DNA from: Rhizobium sp. WYJ-E13 | Lineage (GTDB): Bacteria; Pseudomonadota; Alphaproteobacteria; Rhizobiales; Rhizobiaceae | Direction of reading: 5' to 3' | DNA: 64,000 nt | Assembly: GCF_018987265.1 (NCBI RefSeq) | Contig: NZ_CP076853.1 | Span: forward strand, 1,674,001 to 1,738,000 | Shown here: in pieces, positions 1 through 10,732 of the stretch | Layout of the letters: every line of letters begins with the position of its first letter | How positions within the stretch are numbered: the stretch's first letter is position 1 | Position numbers and translations under genes: made by a program | The notes under the pieces: model-generated | Database searches by the model: none | Told to the model about the DNA's origin: nothing | What the model saw: the letters and a program-made list of their open reading frames with translations, nothing else

Positions 1-2
1 TA

Positions 3-686
3 CTCGTTGTCTTCGATCTCGACGGCACGCTGCTCGACACCCATGTCGATCTGGTCGAAAGCTTGAACTATACGATATCAGCGCTGAACCTCGAGCCCGT
101 TACCTATGACGACCTCACCCATCTCGTCGGCCAGGGTGCCCGTGTGATGATCGAACGCGCCTGCAGACTGCAGGGCCACCCGCTGACATCAGAGGAGGTT
201 CCTGATCTCGTCGAGCGTTTCGTCGCCCATTATAATGCGAACATGCCCGGCCATACCGAGCCCTATCCCGGCCTCATCGCCGCCATGGACCGGCTGAAGA
301 CATCGGGCTACCGCCTCGCCGTCTGCACGAACAAGCTGGAAGGCCTTGCCGTCAGCCTGCTGGAGAAGCTCGGCTTGAGGCATTATTTCGAGGCCATTAC
401 CGGCGGCGATACATTCGAACACCGCAAGCCCGATGCCCGGCATCTGACCGGCACCATCGAACGCGCCGGCGGCGATGTCGAGTGCTCGGTGATGGTCGGC
501 GACAGCATCAACGATATCGCCGTCGCGAAAAATGCCGGCGTGCCGGCGATTGCGGTCCCATTCGGCTATTCGGATGTGCCGGTAGCGAGCCTCGATCCGG
601 ATGTGATCATCACGCATTTCGATGAGCTGACGGTGGAATTGGTGGAAGGTTTGCTGAAGGGATCTGCGGCGAAGGTTGCTGTTTGA
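3..686 (+). CDS. gph: Phosphoglycolate phosphatase, 5' truncated by window edge
   Basis: HAD-superfamily hydrolase that dephosphorylates 2-phosphoglycolate in the cytoplasm. The reading frame is open to the left edge. The first codons read LVVFDLDGTLLDT, which is HAD motif I with the nucleophilic Asp, so only a few N-terminal residues are missing. Motif II is in VCTNK, the motif III lysine is in HRKPD, and the motif IV acidic pair is in MVGDSINDI. The size (at least 227 residues) fits Gph. It converges on the L,D-transpeptidase gene. A related HAD phosphatase with another substrate cannot be excluded. Confidence 0.9.
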   Translation, partial: LVVFDLDGTLLDTHVDLVESLNYTISALNLEPVTYDDLTHLVGQGARVMIERACRLQGHPLTSEEVPDLVERFVAHYNANMPGHTEPYPGLIAAMDRLKTSGYRLAVCTNKLEGLAVSLLEKLGLRHYFEAITGGDTFEHRKPDARHLTGTIERAGGDVECSVMVGDSINDIAVAKNAGVPAIAVPFGYSDVPVASLDPDVIITHFDELTVELVEGLLKGSAAKVAV

Positions 687-745
687 GGGCTGATAATCTG
701 GCCGAGGCGTTTGCGGGCGTGGCCCCCTCATATCTCTCGTGAAAC

Positions 746-775
746 GAAAACGAGCGGCCCGAAGACCGCCCGCTT
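746..775 (-). terminator. Intrinsic terminator of the L,D-transpeptidase gene
   Basis: On the minus strand GCGGTC and GGCCGC (754-769) form a 6-bp stem closed by a TTCG tetraloop and followed by a T-rich run. It lies just beyond the transpeptidase stop codon. Confidence 0.7.
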
Positions 776-798
776 GAACTCTCATCAAACGCCAGGCG

Positions 799-2691
799 TC
801 AGATCTGCGCCTCACGCGACTTTGTCGTCGCCTCAAACGCCTTCTCCACGTACGCATCGCGGCCATACACATCGTCGAAATATTCGATCACGCCGTCCTT
901 GTTCGGCCAGGCGGTGAAATAGGATACATAGACCGGGATCTTCTGAGGCACCTTCACGGCATGGTTCTGACCGGTGGCGATCTGCTTGGCGACATCGTCG
1001 ACCGTCGTGCCGAGAACGGCGGCCGCCATGGCGCGCGGATCGGAAAGGCGCACGCAGCCGTGGCTCAGCGCACGCATGTCACGCTTGAAGAAGCTCTTCG
1101 AGGGCGTGTCGTGCATATAGATGGCGTGGCTGTTCGGGAACAGGATTTTCAGTTCACCCAGAGCATTGTCGCTGCTCGGCGGCTGGCGCACCGAGATGTT
1201 CTGCGTCGAGCCGTACCAGTCGACGCTGGAGGACGGAACGGCACGGCCGCCGACTTCGACCTGATAACCCATCTGGTCCAGATAGTTCGGATCGGAGCGC
1301 AGCTTCGGCAGCATCTCGTTGATGATGATCGACTGCGGCACGCCCCAGAACGGGTTGAACTCGACCGTTTCGATCTCGTCGTCGAAGAAATAGGTCTGGT
1401 TGTTCTTGCCGCCGACGACGGTGCGCATCGCAAGCTGCTGCTTGGAGTCGTTGTAATAGTAAGCCATGAAGGCCGGCTGGTTGATCATCACGTAGCGCGG
1501 GCCGAGATCGGCGGGCAGCCAGCGCAACTGCTCCATCGCTACGACGAGCTTGTCGATCTTGGAGGCATTGGAATCGCCGCCGGTCATGGTGCGCACGGTT
1601 GCCTGGCCGATGATGCCGTCAGGCTTCAAGCCGCGCTCCTTCTGGAAGTCCTCGACCAGTGACACAATCTCGGGCGAATAGTCGCTGCTGCCGGTATAGG
1701 CCGAGAAGGTAGCCGCATGCGCTGTCCTCAGCTCTTCCGAACCGTGCTTCTGGATCGCCTTGACGATGTTGGCCACTTCCGGTGAGCTGTCGCCCGGACG
1801 CAGCAGGGACGTGAGCGAAATGGTGATCCGCTCTTCATTGCCGCCGTCGGCTGCGCGCAGCTTGGCAAGCTCGGCCTTCAGCGCCAGGAACTGCGTGCTG
1901 TCGGGATTGCGGCTCGAGAGATAGGCCGCAACGTCAGGGCTCAGGCGGGAAAGCTTCAGCACGGGATCGAGCTTCACGACCTTGCGCTGGAAATCATGGT
2001 AGCCCGACAGCTTGTTGGGATCGACGCGGCCGCGCGTGGTGTCCTGCACATAAGCCAGGACCTTGGAGGAAAGCGCCAGTTCGAACTGCGTCAGCGCCCG
2101 GTCGCGAGCATCCGGGTCCGGATTGGCCGGATCGAGCGTCGGCTCGGAGACGGCATAATCGGCCGGGTCGAGGCCGACGCTTGCGGCATCGGCAAGCACG
2201 CTGAGGGCCGCCTTGCCGCGTTCGTTGACGCCCTCGCCGGACACCCAGACCAGCGGATTCTTGCCGTCGCCGTAATAGGCCTGCAGGGCCTTGGCGACAT
2301 CGGCATTGGCACGAACCTTGGCTTCCGTCAGGAAATGGCGCTGCGGAGCGCCGTCGGTCGTCGCAGCACCCGAGACGTCGGCGACCGCACCGGTCACGAC
2401 AGGATCGGCAAATTTCGTCGTATCGACGAGCAGCAAGGCTTCAGTCTTGTAGGTGTAATAGCGCGGGCTGGAAACCTTCGGCAGTGCGGCTTCCGGATCG
2501 ATATCGCCGCCAAGACCACCATTGCGATTGCCGCGGATGGGCGCCGAAGGGTCCATGATGATCGTGCTCTGGCCACTTCTTGCCCTGTCGCCGCGTAGCA
2601 TGTCCATCAGCGTATAGGCATGCGCAGGAACCGCGCCAATCACGCAGGAAAGTGCCAATGCGGAAACCGCGCTTTTCAAAACGAACTTCAT
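799..2691 (-). CDS. L,D-transpeptidase, YcbB/LdtD type
   Basis: Periplasmic enzyme that makes 3-3 crosslinks in peptidoglycan or attaches proteins to it. The 630-residue product starts with a signal peptide (MKFVLKSAVSALALS, cut near AHA). It has a YcbB-type N-terminal scaffold, a PG_binding_1 repeat around residues 335-370 (VEDFQKERGLKPDGIIGQAT), and a C-terminal YkuD domain whose catalytic Cys is about residue 546 in SHGCVRLSDP. An in-frame ATG 39 bases upstream exists, but starting there would bury the signal peptide. Family membership is certain. Which peptidoglycan reaction it performs is inference. Confidence 0.93.
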   Translation of the reverse strand: MKFVLKSAVSALALSCVIGAVPAHAYTLMDMLRGDRARSGQSTIIMDPSAPIRGNRNGGLGGDIDPEAALPKVSSPRYYTYKTEALLLVDTTKFADPVVTGAVADVSGAATTDGAPQRHFLTEAKVRANADVAKALQAYYGDGKNPLVWVSGEGVNERGKAALSVLADAASVGLDPADYAVSEPTLDPANPDPDARDRALTQFELALSSKVLAYVQDTTRGRVDPNKLSGYHDFQRKVVKLDPVLKLSRLSPDVAAYLSSRNPDSTQFLALKAELAKLRAADGGNEERITISLTSLLRPGDSSPEVANIVKAIQKHGSEELRTAHAATFSAYTGSSDYSPEIVSLVEDFQKERGLKPDGIIGQATVRTMTGGDSNASKIDKLVVAMEQLRWLPADLGPRYVMINQPAFMAYYYNDSKQQLAMRTVVGGKNNQTYFFDDEIETVEFNPFWGVPQSIIINEMLPKLRSDPNYLDQMGYQVEVGGRAVPSSSVDWYGSTQNISVRQPPSSDNALGELKILFPNSHAIYMHDTPSKSFFKRDMRALSHGCVRLSDPRAMAAAVLGTTVDDVAKQIATGQNHAVKVPQKIPVYVSYFTAWPNKDGVIEYFDDVYGRDAYVEKAFEATTKSREAQI

Positions 2692-3108
2692 CTTGTTTTC
2701 CAGTTCCAGTATCATGCTGTTGTCGAGCAAAAAGGCTCAGATCAATTCTTCCAGAATTCCCGGCGGCCGCGGCCCATTCATCAGAAACCGGCCCGCAATG
2801 CCAGCACTTTCAGGCTCAACTTCGTGTGACGGAGTCGAACGCAGCGCCGCGCAGCAGTTCACACAAAATTATGAAATTATTAGTTAATTTTTTACCGAAT
2901 TTTCCTGTCCGAGAAAGGGCGCTTTCTGTCGCTTTTCGCATTAATTTCCCGGCGTGGCCGAAAAAACACGCTGACTGGCGATGCAAAACATGAGAGCTGC
3001 CTTCAATATTTCGTGTTGCGTCCGGTTTTCTTGTCAAGCGTTCCACCCTATAAGTCCCTCATCTCCAAAGACTGCCCTCAACAGCATGTGACAGGAAGGC
3101 ACGAAGCC
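2692..3108. other. Divergent intergenic region, L,D-transpeptidase / fumC
   Basis: 417 bases with no convincing gene. The stretch around 2866-2910 is much more AT-rich than the surroundings and contains AAATTA-N5-TAATTT (2874-2890). It probably carries the promoters for both divergent genes. Short reading frames here lack ribosome-binding sites and coding-like composition. Confidence 0.6.
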
Positions 3109-4500
3109 ATGAGTTCCACCCGCACCGAAACCGACACATTTGGCCCGATCGAAGTCGCCAGCGATCGTTATTGGGGCGCGCAGGCGCAGCGTTCTCTCGG
3201 CAATTTCAAGATCGGCTGGGAAAAGCAGCCGCTCTCGATCGTGCGCGCGCTCGGCATCGTCAAGCAGGCGGCGGCGCGGGCCAACATGGCGCTCGGCCAG
3301 CTCGATTCCAACATCGGCAAATCTATCGTGGATGCGGCCCAGGAAGTGATCGACGGCAAGCTGAACGACCATTTCCCGCTGGTCGTCTGGCAGACCGGTT
3401 CCGGCACGCAGTCCAACATGAACGCCAACGAGGTGATCTCCAATCGCGCCATAGAAATGCTGGGCGGCGTCATGGGTTCCAAGAAACCGGTGCACCCGAA
3501 CGATCACGTCAATATGAGCCAGTCGTCGAACGACACCTACCCGACGGCCATGCATATCGCCTGCGCCGAACAGATCGCTCATCACCTCCTGCCGTCGCTG
3601 AAGCATCTGCATGCGGCCCTCGACATGAAGGTCACGGAATTCAGCCACATCATCAAGATCGGCCGCACACATACGCAGGATGCGACGCCGCTTACTCTCG
3701 GCCAGGAATTCTCGGGCTATGCAGCACAAGTTGGCTCGGCCATCAAGCGCATCGAAATGACCCTACCCGGCCTCTGCGAACTCGCCCAGGGCGGCACCGC
3801 CGTCGGCACCGGGCTGAATGCGCCCGTCGGTTTTGCCGAAAAGGTCGCCGAAGAGATCGCCGCCATCACCGGCATGCCCTTCGTGACCGCGCCGAACAAG
3901 TTCGAGGCGCTCGCCTCGCATGATTCCATGGTCTTCGCCCATGGCGCGATCAATGCGGCAGCCGCTGCCCTCTTCAAGATCGCCAACGACATCCGCCTGC
4001 TCGGCTCCGGCCCGCGCGCCGGCCTCGGCGAACTGGCGCTGCCGGAAAACGAGCCCGGCTCGTCGATCATGCCCGGCAAGGTGAACCCGACCCAGTGCGA
4101 AGCCCTGACGCAGGTCTGCATCCACGTCTTCGGCAATAATGCCGCGCTGACCTTCGCCGACAGCCAGGGCCATTTCGAGCTCAACGTCTACAATCCGATG
4201 ATGGCTTACAACTTCCTGCAGTCGGTCCAACTCCTCGGCGACGCTGCCGTCTCCTTCACCGACAATTGCGTCGTCGGCATCGAGGCCCGCGAAGACAATA
4301 TCAAGGCCGGCCTCGAACGCTCGCTGATGCTGGTGACCGCGCTTGCGCCCAAGATCGGCTACGACGCCGCCGCCAAGATCGCCAAGACGGCGCACAAGAA
4401 CGGCACGACGCTGAAGGAAGAGGCCTTAGCGAGCGGGCTGGTGACGTCGGAAGAATATGACACGATCGTGCGGCCGGAGACGATGATCAGCCCGAAGTGA
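3109..4500 (+). CDS. fumC: Fumarate hydratase class II
   Basis: Oxygen-stable, iron-free fumarase that interconverts fumarate and L-malate in the TCA cycle as a tetramer. The 463-residue length is typical. The fumarase/aspartase superfamily signature [11 protein letters not shown] is present, as are the conserved [12 protein letters not shown] and [14 protein letters not shown] blocks. The start at 3109 is chosen because AGGAAGG (3092-3098) precedes it; the longer frame adds 32 residues with no homology. A class I fumarase follows 214 bases downstream after its own terminator. Confidence 0.97.
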   Translation: MSSTRTETDTFGPIEVASDRYWGAQAQRSLGNFKIGWEKQPLSIVRALGIVKQAAARANMALGQLDSNIGKSIVDAAQEVIDGKLNDHFPLVVWQTGSGTQSNMNANEVISNRAIEMLGGVMGSKKPVHPNDHVNMSQSSNDTYPTAMHIACAEQIAHHLLPSLKHLHAALDMKVTEFSHIIKIGRTHTQDATPLTLGQEFSGYAAQVGSAIKRIEMTLPGLCELAQGGTAVGTGLNAPVGFAEKVAEEIAAITGMPFVTAPNKFEALASHDSMVFAHGAINAAAAALFKIANDIRLLGSGPRAGLGELALPENEPGSSIMPGKVNPTQCEALTQVCIHVFGNNAALTFADSQGHFELNVYNPMMAYNFLQSVQLLGDAAVSFTDNCVVGIEAREDNIKAGLERSLMLVTALAPKIGYDAAAKIAKTAHKNGTTLKEEALASGLVTSEEYDTIVRPETMISPK

Positions 4501-4521
4501 GCTGATAAGGCGTGACTGTCG

Positions 4522-4548
4522 AAGGCTGGCTGTGTGCCGGCCTTTTTG
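4522..4548 (+). terminator. Intrinsic terminator after fumC
   Basis: AAGGCTGGC and GCCGGCCTT form a 9-bp stem with one G-U pair and a 5-base loop, followed directly by TTTTT. It separates fumC from the class I fumarase, so the two are probably independent transcripts. Confidence 0.8.
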
Positions 4549-4714
4549 CTTTTCACGGCACAAGCGGCCGCAGAGATTTGGCGCATCACCTTTCTTGATC
4601 AGGAGCGGAAGCGCCTCGGCATTTCGCCGCCAATCCCCCATCCTTCCCGATTGATTTTGCCCCCAGCCAGATTTAGACCGGTTCCAAACTATCCCACCTA
4701 GAAAGGTCACTTCA

Positions 4715-6322
<1,608 letters not shown>

Positions 6323-6342
6323 CGAATGCCGGCGTGGGCTGA

Positions 6343-6369
6343 TTGAGGGGCCACACGGCAAGCCCTCAA
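6343..6369. terminator. Hairpin between convergent genes
   Basis: TTGAGGG and CCCTCAA arms face each other between the fumarase and the convergent small membrane protein gene. There is no real T run on either side, so terminator activity is uncertain. Confidence 0.35.
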
Positions 6370-6380
6370 AAGCGAACGCT

Positions 6381-6602
6381 CTACCGCACCGAAGCTGTCT
6401 CAGACGTATCGATATTGGCCGCTGCCGGTTTCTCCATGGCGGCGATATCGGATGCGTTGAGAATATCCCCCGCCTTCACGCTGGCGAGAATATCGGTGCT
6501 GAAGATGCCGTTGAAGAAGCCGCTCTGCTGCAGGAGGAAAGCACCGCCGGCGAGAATGGCGAGTGCGAGAATGGTGGGCGAAGTATGACGAGACGATTGC
6601 AT
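6381..6602 (-). CDS. Small single-span membrane protein, unknown function
   Basis: A 73-residue product with one hydrophobic helix near the N-terminus (ILALAILAGGAFLLQQSGFF) and a short polar C-terminal tail of about 40 residues. GAAGG lies 9 bases upstream of the ATG on the minus strand, which supports translation. No family is recognised. It is convergent with the class I fumarase and divergent from the GGDEF gene, with an AT-rich gap upstream. Confidence 0.6.
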   Translation of the reverse strand: MQSSRHTSPTILALAILAGGAFLLQQSGFFNGIFSTDILASVKAGDILNASDIAAMEKPAAANIDTSETASVR

Positions 6603-6966
6603 GATCTCATGCCTTCAACGATGGACCGCGATCCGGTCCCCGCAAATCAGGTTTCTTGAGATAGAATCTGTCGTTTCGCCCTGCCCGCCAGTAGATTAGA
6701 GAACAGACACCGACCGTCAACAAAACAAAAACAATCCCTAAAAAGAGAAAACGACTGAACTTTTTTGGGGCACCTCGCGCATAGGAGGTGTCTCTTTCGC
6801 AGTTGAACTTACAAAATCCTGAGAAAAATCATAGGGCTGATCATAGTATTGATGCCCATCAAACTTATCGTATGTAATCTTTGGTATATGTGGCTTTAAT
6901 CTTTTCCCAAGAAATCTAAGCTAACAAGTAGAAGATTGCTTAGGAATTGGATGAGGAGTTGCCGGA
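6603..6966. other. AT-rich divergent intergenic region before the GGDEF gene
   Basis: 364 bases, clearly lower in GC than the flanking genes. It contains a CACCTC/GAGGTG hairpin (6771-6790) flanked by a T run on one side and TCTCTTT on the other, and then the anaerobox promoter listed separately. No protein gene is visible. A small RNA ending at the hairpin is possible but not demonstrated. Confidence 0.55.
6849..6890 (+). promoter_or_regulatory. FNR/FixK anaerobox and class II-type promoter
   Basis: TTGATGCCCATCAA (6849-6862) is a perfect TTGAT-N4-ATCAA palindrome, the binding site of FNR/FixK/FnrN activators. A TATATG -10 hexamer at 6885-6890 puts the box centre at about -41.5 from the expected start near 6897, the standard class II arrangement. 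It points at the GGDEF cyclase gene. Confidence 0.75.
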
Positions 6967-8037
6967 ATGAATACGGCCGTTGCGCCCAAGGTGCAAGTTC
7001 CCGATGTGGCGGGTCAGATCACCTATGCCATGCGTTCCATGGGCGTTGCACCAATTCCCCGCAACTACGAACTCTTCTATGAGGCCTATATTGGCTCCAA
7101 CCCGGCGCTCACCCGCGACCTTGCCGCCCTCGGCAGCCAGGCGACGCAGGCCGAGATCGATGCGCTCGGCGCCCAGCATTGCGCCCACACGGCACCTGCC
7201 AAGATCTTCGATGATGCGCATAGCCGCATCGCCAGCGAACTGGAAGGCCTGCTGAGGGTGCTTCGCCAGGAGCAGACCTCGCTCGAAAGCTACAACAGGC
7301 TGCTCAACGAGACTTGCAAGCGCATCAATTCCAAGAGCACGAGCAGCGCCGACCTTATCGAAAACGCCATCGACCTGCTCACCCAGGCAACCGGCGATAC
7401 GATCACCCACGGGGAAAAGACCGTTGAAGACATGGTCCAGCGCTCGCAGGAGATGGATGAGGTCCGCAAGGAACTCGACGAATACAAGCGCATCGCCAAT
7501 ACGGACTCGCTGACGCGCCTGTCCAACCGCCGCGCCTTCGACGACCGGCTGGCCGCCGTCTTCAACAATCCGGCGTTGCGCCCGGTCACGGCGCTGCTGC
7601 TTGCCGACATCGACAATTTCAAGAAGATCAACGACACCTACGGCCACCCGGTCGGCGACAAGGTTCTGGCGACGGTTGCCTCCGTCATTCGCGCCAATGT
7701 CCGCCGCGACGTCTTCGTCGCCCGCACCGGCGGCGAGGAATTCGCGCTCATCATCGACGGCAATACGCTCGAGGAAGTAACGGCAATTGCCGGGCGCATC
7801 CGCCGCACGCTGGAATCCACCCCTTTCAAGAATTCCCGCACGCGCGTCAATTACGGCCCGGTCACTGTCTCGATCGGCATCTGCATGGCCTCGCACGCCG
7901 GCGATGCCGGTGAGCTCTATTCCAAGAGCGATATCGCCCTTTACAGCGCCAAGAACGCCGGCCGCAACTGCACCGTCGTCTATGAGGACGGCATGCAGAA
8001 GGAATTCACCAAGAGCTGGCTGATCTACAAGTCCTGA
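6967..8037 (+). CDS. Diguanylate cyclase, GGDEF domain
   Basis: Makes cyclic di-GMP from two GTP. The 356-residue protein has a helical N-terminal region (1-165) of unknown function with no obvious membrane span, then a GGDEF domain (about 175-345). That domain has NRRAFDDRL, the metal site DIDNFKKIND, and an intact active-site loop GGEEF. At the place of the inhibitory RxxD site the sequence is RRDV, so canonical product inhibition looks lost. GAGGAG at 6953-6958 supports the start. The upstream anaerobox predicts induction under low oxygen. Confidence 0.93.
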   Translation: MNTAVAPKVQVPDVAGQITYAMRSMGVAPIPRNYELFYEAYIGSNPALTRDLAALGSQATQAEIDALGAQHCAHTAPAKIFDDAHSRIASELEGLLRVLRQEQTSLESYNRLLNETCKRINSKSTSSADLIENAIDLLTQATGDTITHGEKTVEDMVQRSQEMDEVRKELDEYKRIANTDSLTRLSNRRAFDDRLAAVFNNPALRPVTALLLADIDNFKKINDTYGHPVGDKVLATVASVIRANVRRDVFVARTGGEEFALIIDGNTLEEVTAIAGRIRRTLESTPFKNSRTRVNYGPVTVSIGICMASHAGDAGELYSKSDIALYSAKNAGRNCTVVYEDGMQKEFTKSWLIYKS

Positions 8038-8081
8038 TCACGGGGCGGTAATAGAGAGAAAACGAAATACATGCATCTGGT

Positions 8082-8105
8082 GGCCGGAAACGGCCGCTTT
8101 CTTTT
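8082..8105 (+). terminator. Intrinsic terminator after the GGDEF gene
   Basis: GGCCG-GAAA-CGGCC is a tight GNRA-looped stem followed by GCTTTCTTTTT. It ends the cyclase transcript before the convergent glucoamylase gene. Confidence 0.75.
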
Positions 8106-8146
8106 TGAGTGAAGGCATGTCGCGCAAGAGTGCGCCGCTGCTTCTC

Positions 8147-10570
8147 TCAAACCACCTCGATCCGGAAATCCGTGCCCTCCCAGCGCTGTACATCCGTCCA
8201 GAAGATCGTGAAGTCGATCATTCCGGGGCCGAGCGTCCGCGTCGGCAGGTCGAAGACATGCATGCCGAAGCCGGTGTCGCGGCACGGGCTGTCGGTGGCG
8301 CTCGTCCAGCCGTCGGTGGACCAGCGCACCCGCGCGGGTGATGGCAGTTCGATGCGCAGCTCACGGCCGGCCGGCATCTGGTCGCGCCGGGCGGTCAGCC
8401 GCCAGGAGAATGGTGCCGGCGCCGGTTTTGCCGCGACATAGCGGGCAAAAGTCTGTGGCGGCCTGTCGAAGATCACGCCATCGCGCAGCGACCGCAGCAG
8501 CTTGATATGTTCCGCGTGCGCCCAGACCAGCGGCATGGCGCTGCCCGAGGGCCGGCCGAGGAAAAGCTCGCGTTCCGGCACGTCCTCGCTGTCCCAGATC
8601 TGCTCGGGCAAGAGCCCGCCTTGGCTCGCCGAGGCTTCGAGCGCGGCGAGCATGCGCCGTGCTTCGTCCGCTCGCCCGGCAGCGAGTTCGTAATGAGCGC
8701 GCTCGCCTGTCAGCAGCGGCCAGAGCCTGCCGACACCGCTGCCGGCAAAGGGCGCGCCGCCAATGCGCTCGCCGTAGCCGTCGTCATTGTAGCGATACCA
8801 GTAGGGACCGGCTGGAAGATCGCGCCGTAGCTCCGCATCGATCGCCGCGACCGTGCCGGTGATGCGCGGATCGTCGGCGGCCCTCAGGCCAAAGCGCACC
8901 AGCGCCAGCGCATCCGGGCTGATCAGCAGGTCCGCTTCCAGCACTTCTCCGCCATTGTCACGATTGCGGATCGGAATGAAGTCACGCCTCAGTGACAGGC
9001 TACCGTCCGCGGCCGAGGCGATGCGCACGTAATAGCCCTCGATGCCGAGGCTGCGCGACAGTTCCGTATCGCTTGCGTAGGTCCATTCCTCGATACGCTC
9101 GTTCCAGCCATCGGCCACCTCGCGCAGATAGCGCGCCGCATCCAGCCGCCCGGCCGCTTCCACCGCGTCGGCCGCCGCAAGCAGCCCGGCGATCTCGACG
9201 GCGAGCGTGAACGGCGAATAGCCGGCATCCTCCTCCCATCGATCCTCCTCGGTGGCGGGACCGTTTCTGACGATGTAGCCCGCTGCCGCCTCGATCATGG
9301 GCAGATAGCGGCCGGCCTCCGAGGCACCGACCGCGCCCGATCGCAGCAGCATGTCGTAGAGCAGGATGGGAAATGCCGTCTCGTCCATCTGGATGCCGTA
9401 CCAGTAGGGCCTTCCATCGAGCCAGGCATTCTGCACCCAATGGCCGTCCGCCTCCTGGATGACAGCGAGATAGTCGAGCACGGAGCGCGCGTCAGCGGTA
9501 GCGCCCGCGGCAAGCAGGCCGCCCGCCGTCTCCACCAGGTCGCGCGTCCAGACCAGGTGATAGCCGCCAAGGTCGTCATCGCTCTTGCTGAAACCCCAGG
9601 GGATGGATAGGCTGGCGATGATGGCGCCCGAGGCATCGTCGCGATGGGTGGCGAGCACGCCGGTACTGACGCGGTAGCGGTTCAACTTATCAGGATCATG
9701 CGGCTCGTCCAACCCAAGCAGCCCGGCCTGCCACTCCCGCCAGCCGCTGCAATAGTGCTTCAGCGCCGGCTCGGCGCCGTGCTCCAGGCTGAGAAGGGTG
9801 CGCAGGGCTGCCTCCTCAGGCTGGGTGCCGAAGCCAATGGCAATCAGCGCCCTTCCCTGTTCAGCTCGCCCCTCGCCTGCCTGGATGTCGAGCGTGCCCG
9901 ACAGCGCGACATTGCCCGAGGTGGCGCGGCAATATTCCTGCTTCAGCCCCTCGCCGCGTGACAATGTCTGCCAGCCGTCGGAAAAGCCGACATAGCCCAC
10001 TGAGCGGGCAAGCCAGGGCACCGACGCAGCAACCGCAAGCGCCCGCCCGGAACCTTCGGCAAACAGCATCGGCCTGCGTTTGAAATCGGCATACCAGCCG
10101 GTGTTGTCGCCGCCGCCATTGACGAGATGCGGGGCGATCAGCGCGTACAGCCGGTAGTCGGAGAGATTGCCCGTCAATGCCTCGAAGCGGATGTCCTGCA
10201 GCACCACCTCGCGCTCCGGGTCCGAAAAGATGGTCTTGGTGATGCGATAGCGTCCATCGCGCGCGGTATTGACGATGCGGAAGGCAGGAACGCCGTCCTC
10301 GATCGCCTGCACACTGTGATCGGCATCGCGCTTCTCCTCGGAGAAATAGTTCTTCGCCGTGACGATGAAGCCGAAATCGCGCACGCAGGCCATATCGAGC
10401 CGTGGCGCGTAGATCTCGTTGAGGATGCCATGGCTGGCCGTGAACCAGACGCAGCTCGCCGAATTGACTGATGTACCGACCGCGCTCTTGTCGCTCGAGG
10501 TCCAGCGGGGTTCGATGCCCGGCGCACCCGGCGGCACGACGGAACCGGGTGGCAATGTTGGAAAGGCCAA
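8147..10570 (-). CDS. Glucan 1,4-alpha-glucosidase (glucoamylase), GH15
   Basis: Releases glucose from the non-reducing ends of alpha-glucans; with no signal peptide it is probably cytoplasmic. The 807 residues comprise an N-terminal bacterial-glucoamylase beta-sandwich (about 10-270), an (alpha/alpha)6 barrel (about 290-690) and a C-terminal beta domain (about 725-807). Likely catalytic carboxylates lie in IQMDETAFPI (acid) and LLPEQIWDSED (base); TRDLVETAGG is the conserved sugar-binding segment. It is divergent from a polyphosphate-glucokinase-like gene that could phosphorylate the released glucose. Confidence 0.93.
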   Translation of the reverse strand: MAFPTLPPGSVVPPGAPGIEPRWTSSDKSAVGTSVNSASCVWFTASHGILNEIYAPRLDMACVRDFGFIVTAKNYFSEEKRDADHSVQAIEDGVPAFRIVNTARDGRYRITKTIFSDPEREVVLQDIRFEALTGNLSDYRLYALIAPHLVNGGGDNTGWYADFKRRPMLFAEGSGRALAVAASVPWLARSVGYVGFSDGWQTLSRGEGLKQEYCRATSGNVALSGTLDIQAGEGRAEQGRALIAIGFGTQPEEAALRTLLSLEHGAEPALKHYCSGWREWQAGLLGLDEPHDPDKLNRYRVSTGVLATHRDDASGAIIASLSIPWGFSKSDDDLGGYHLVWTRDLVETAGGLLAAGATADARSVLDYLAVIQEADGHWVQNAWLDGRPYWYGIQMDETAFPILLYDMLLRSGAVGASEAGRYLPMIEAAAGYIVRNGPATEEDRWEEDAGYSPFTLAVEIAGLLAAADAVEAAGRLDAARYLREVADGWNERIEEWTYASDTELSRSLGIEGYYVRIASAADGSLSLRRDFIPIRNRDNGGEVLEADLLISPDALALVRFGLRAADDPRITGTVAAIDAELRRDLPAGPYWYRYNDDGYGERIGGAPFAGSGVGRLWPLLTGERAHYELAAGRADEARRMLAALEASASQGGLLPEQIWDSEDVPERELFLGRPSGSAMPLVWAHAEHIKLLRSLRDGVIFDRPPQTFARYVAAKPAPAPFSWRLTARRDQMPAGRELRIELPSPARVRWSTDGWTSATDSPCRDTGFGMHVFDLPTRTLGPGMIDFTIFWTDVQRWEGTDFRIEVV

Positions 10571-10732
10571 GTGCAGTTCCTCCGCTCAGGCTGTGTTCCT
10601 CATAGAGCGCCACATCCTGAGACGAAATTCAGTGATCCGCAATATACCGCCCTTGACAGTTGCTGCCGATCTTGTGCCGGATAGGATCGCGCGGGGAGCT
10701 GAAGCGGGCATTGCCCGGGAGGAGCGTCAGGC

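Noticed and set aside
4567..4714. TTGATCAGGAGCGG and TTGATTTTGCCCCC as anaeroboxes
   Set aside because: Only the first half-site is present; the second half does not match ATCAA or GTCAA, unlike the sites at 6849 and 31124.
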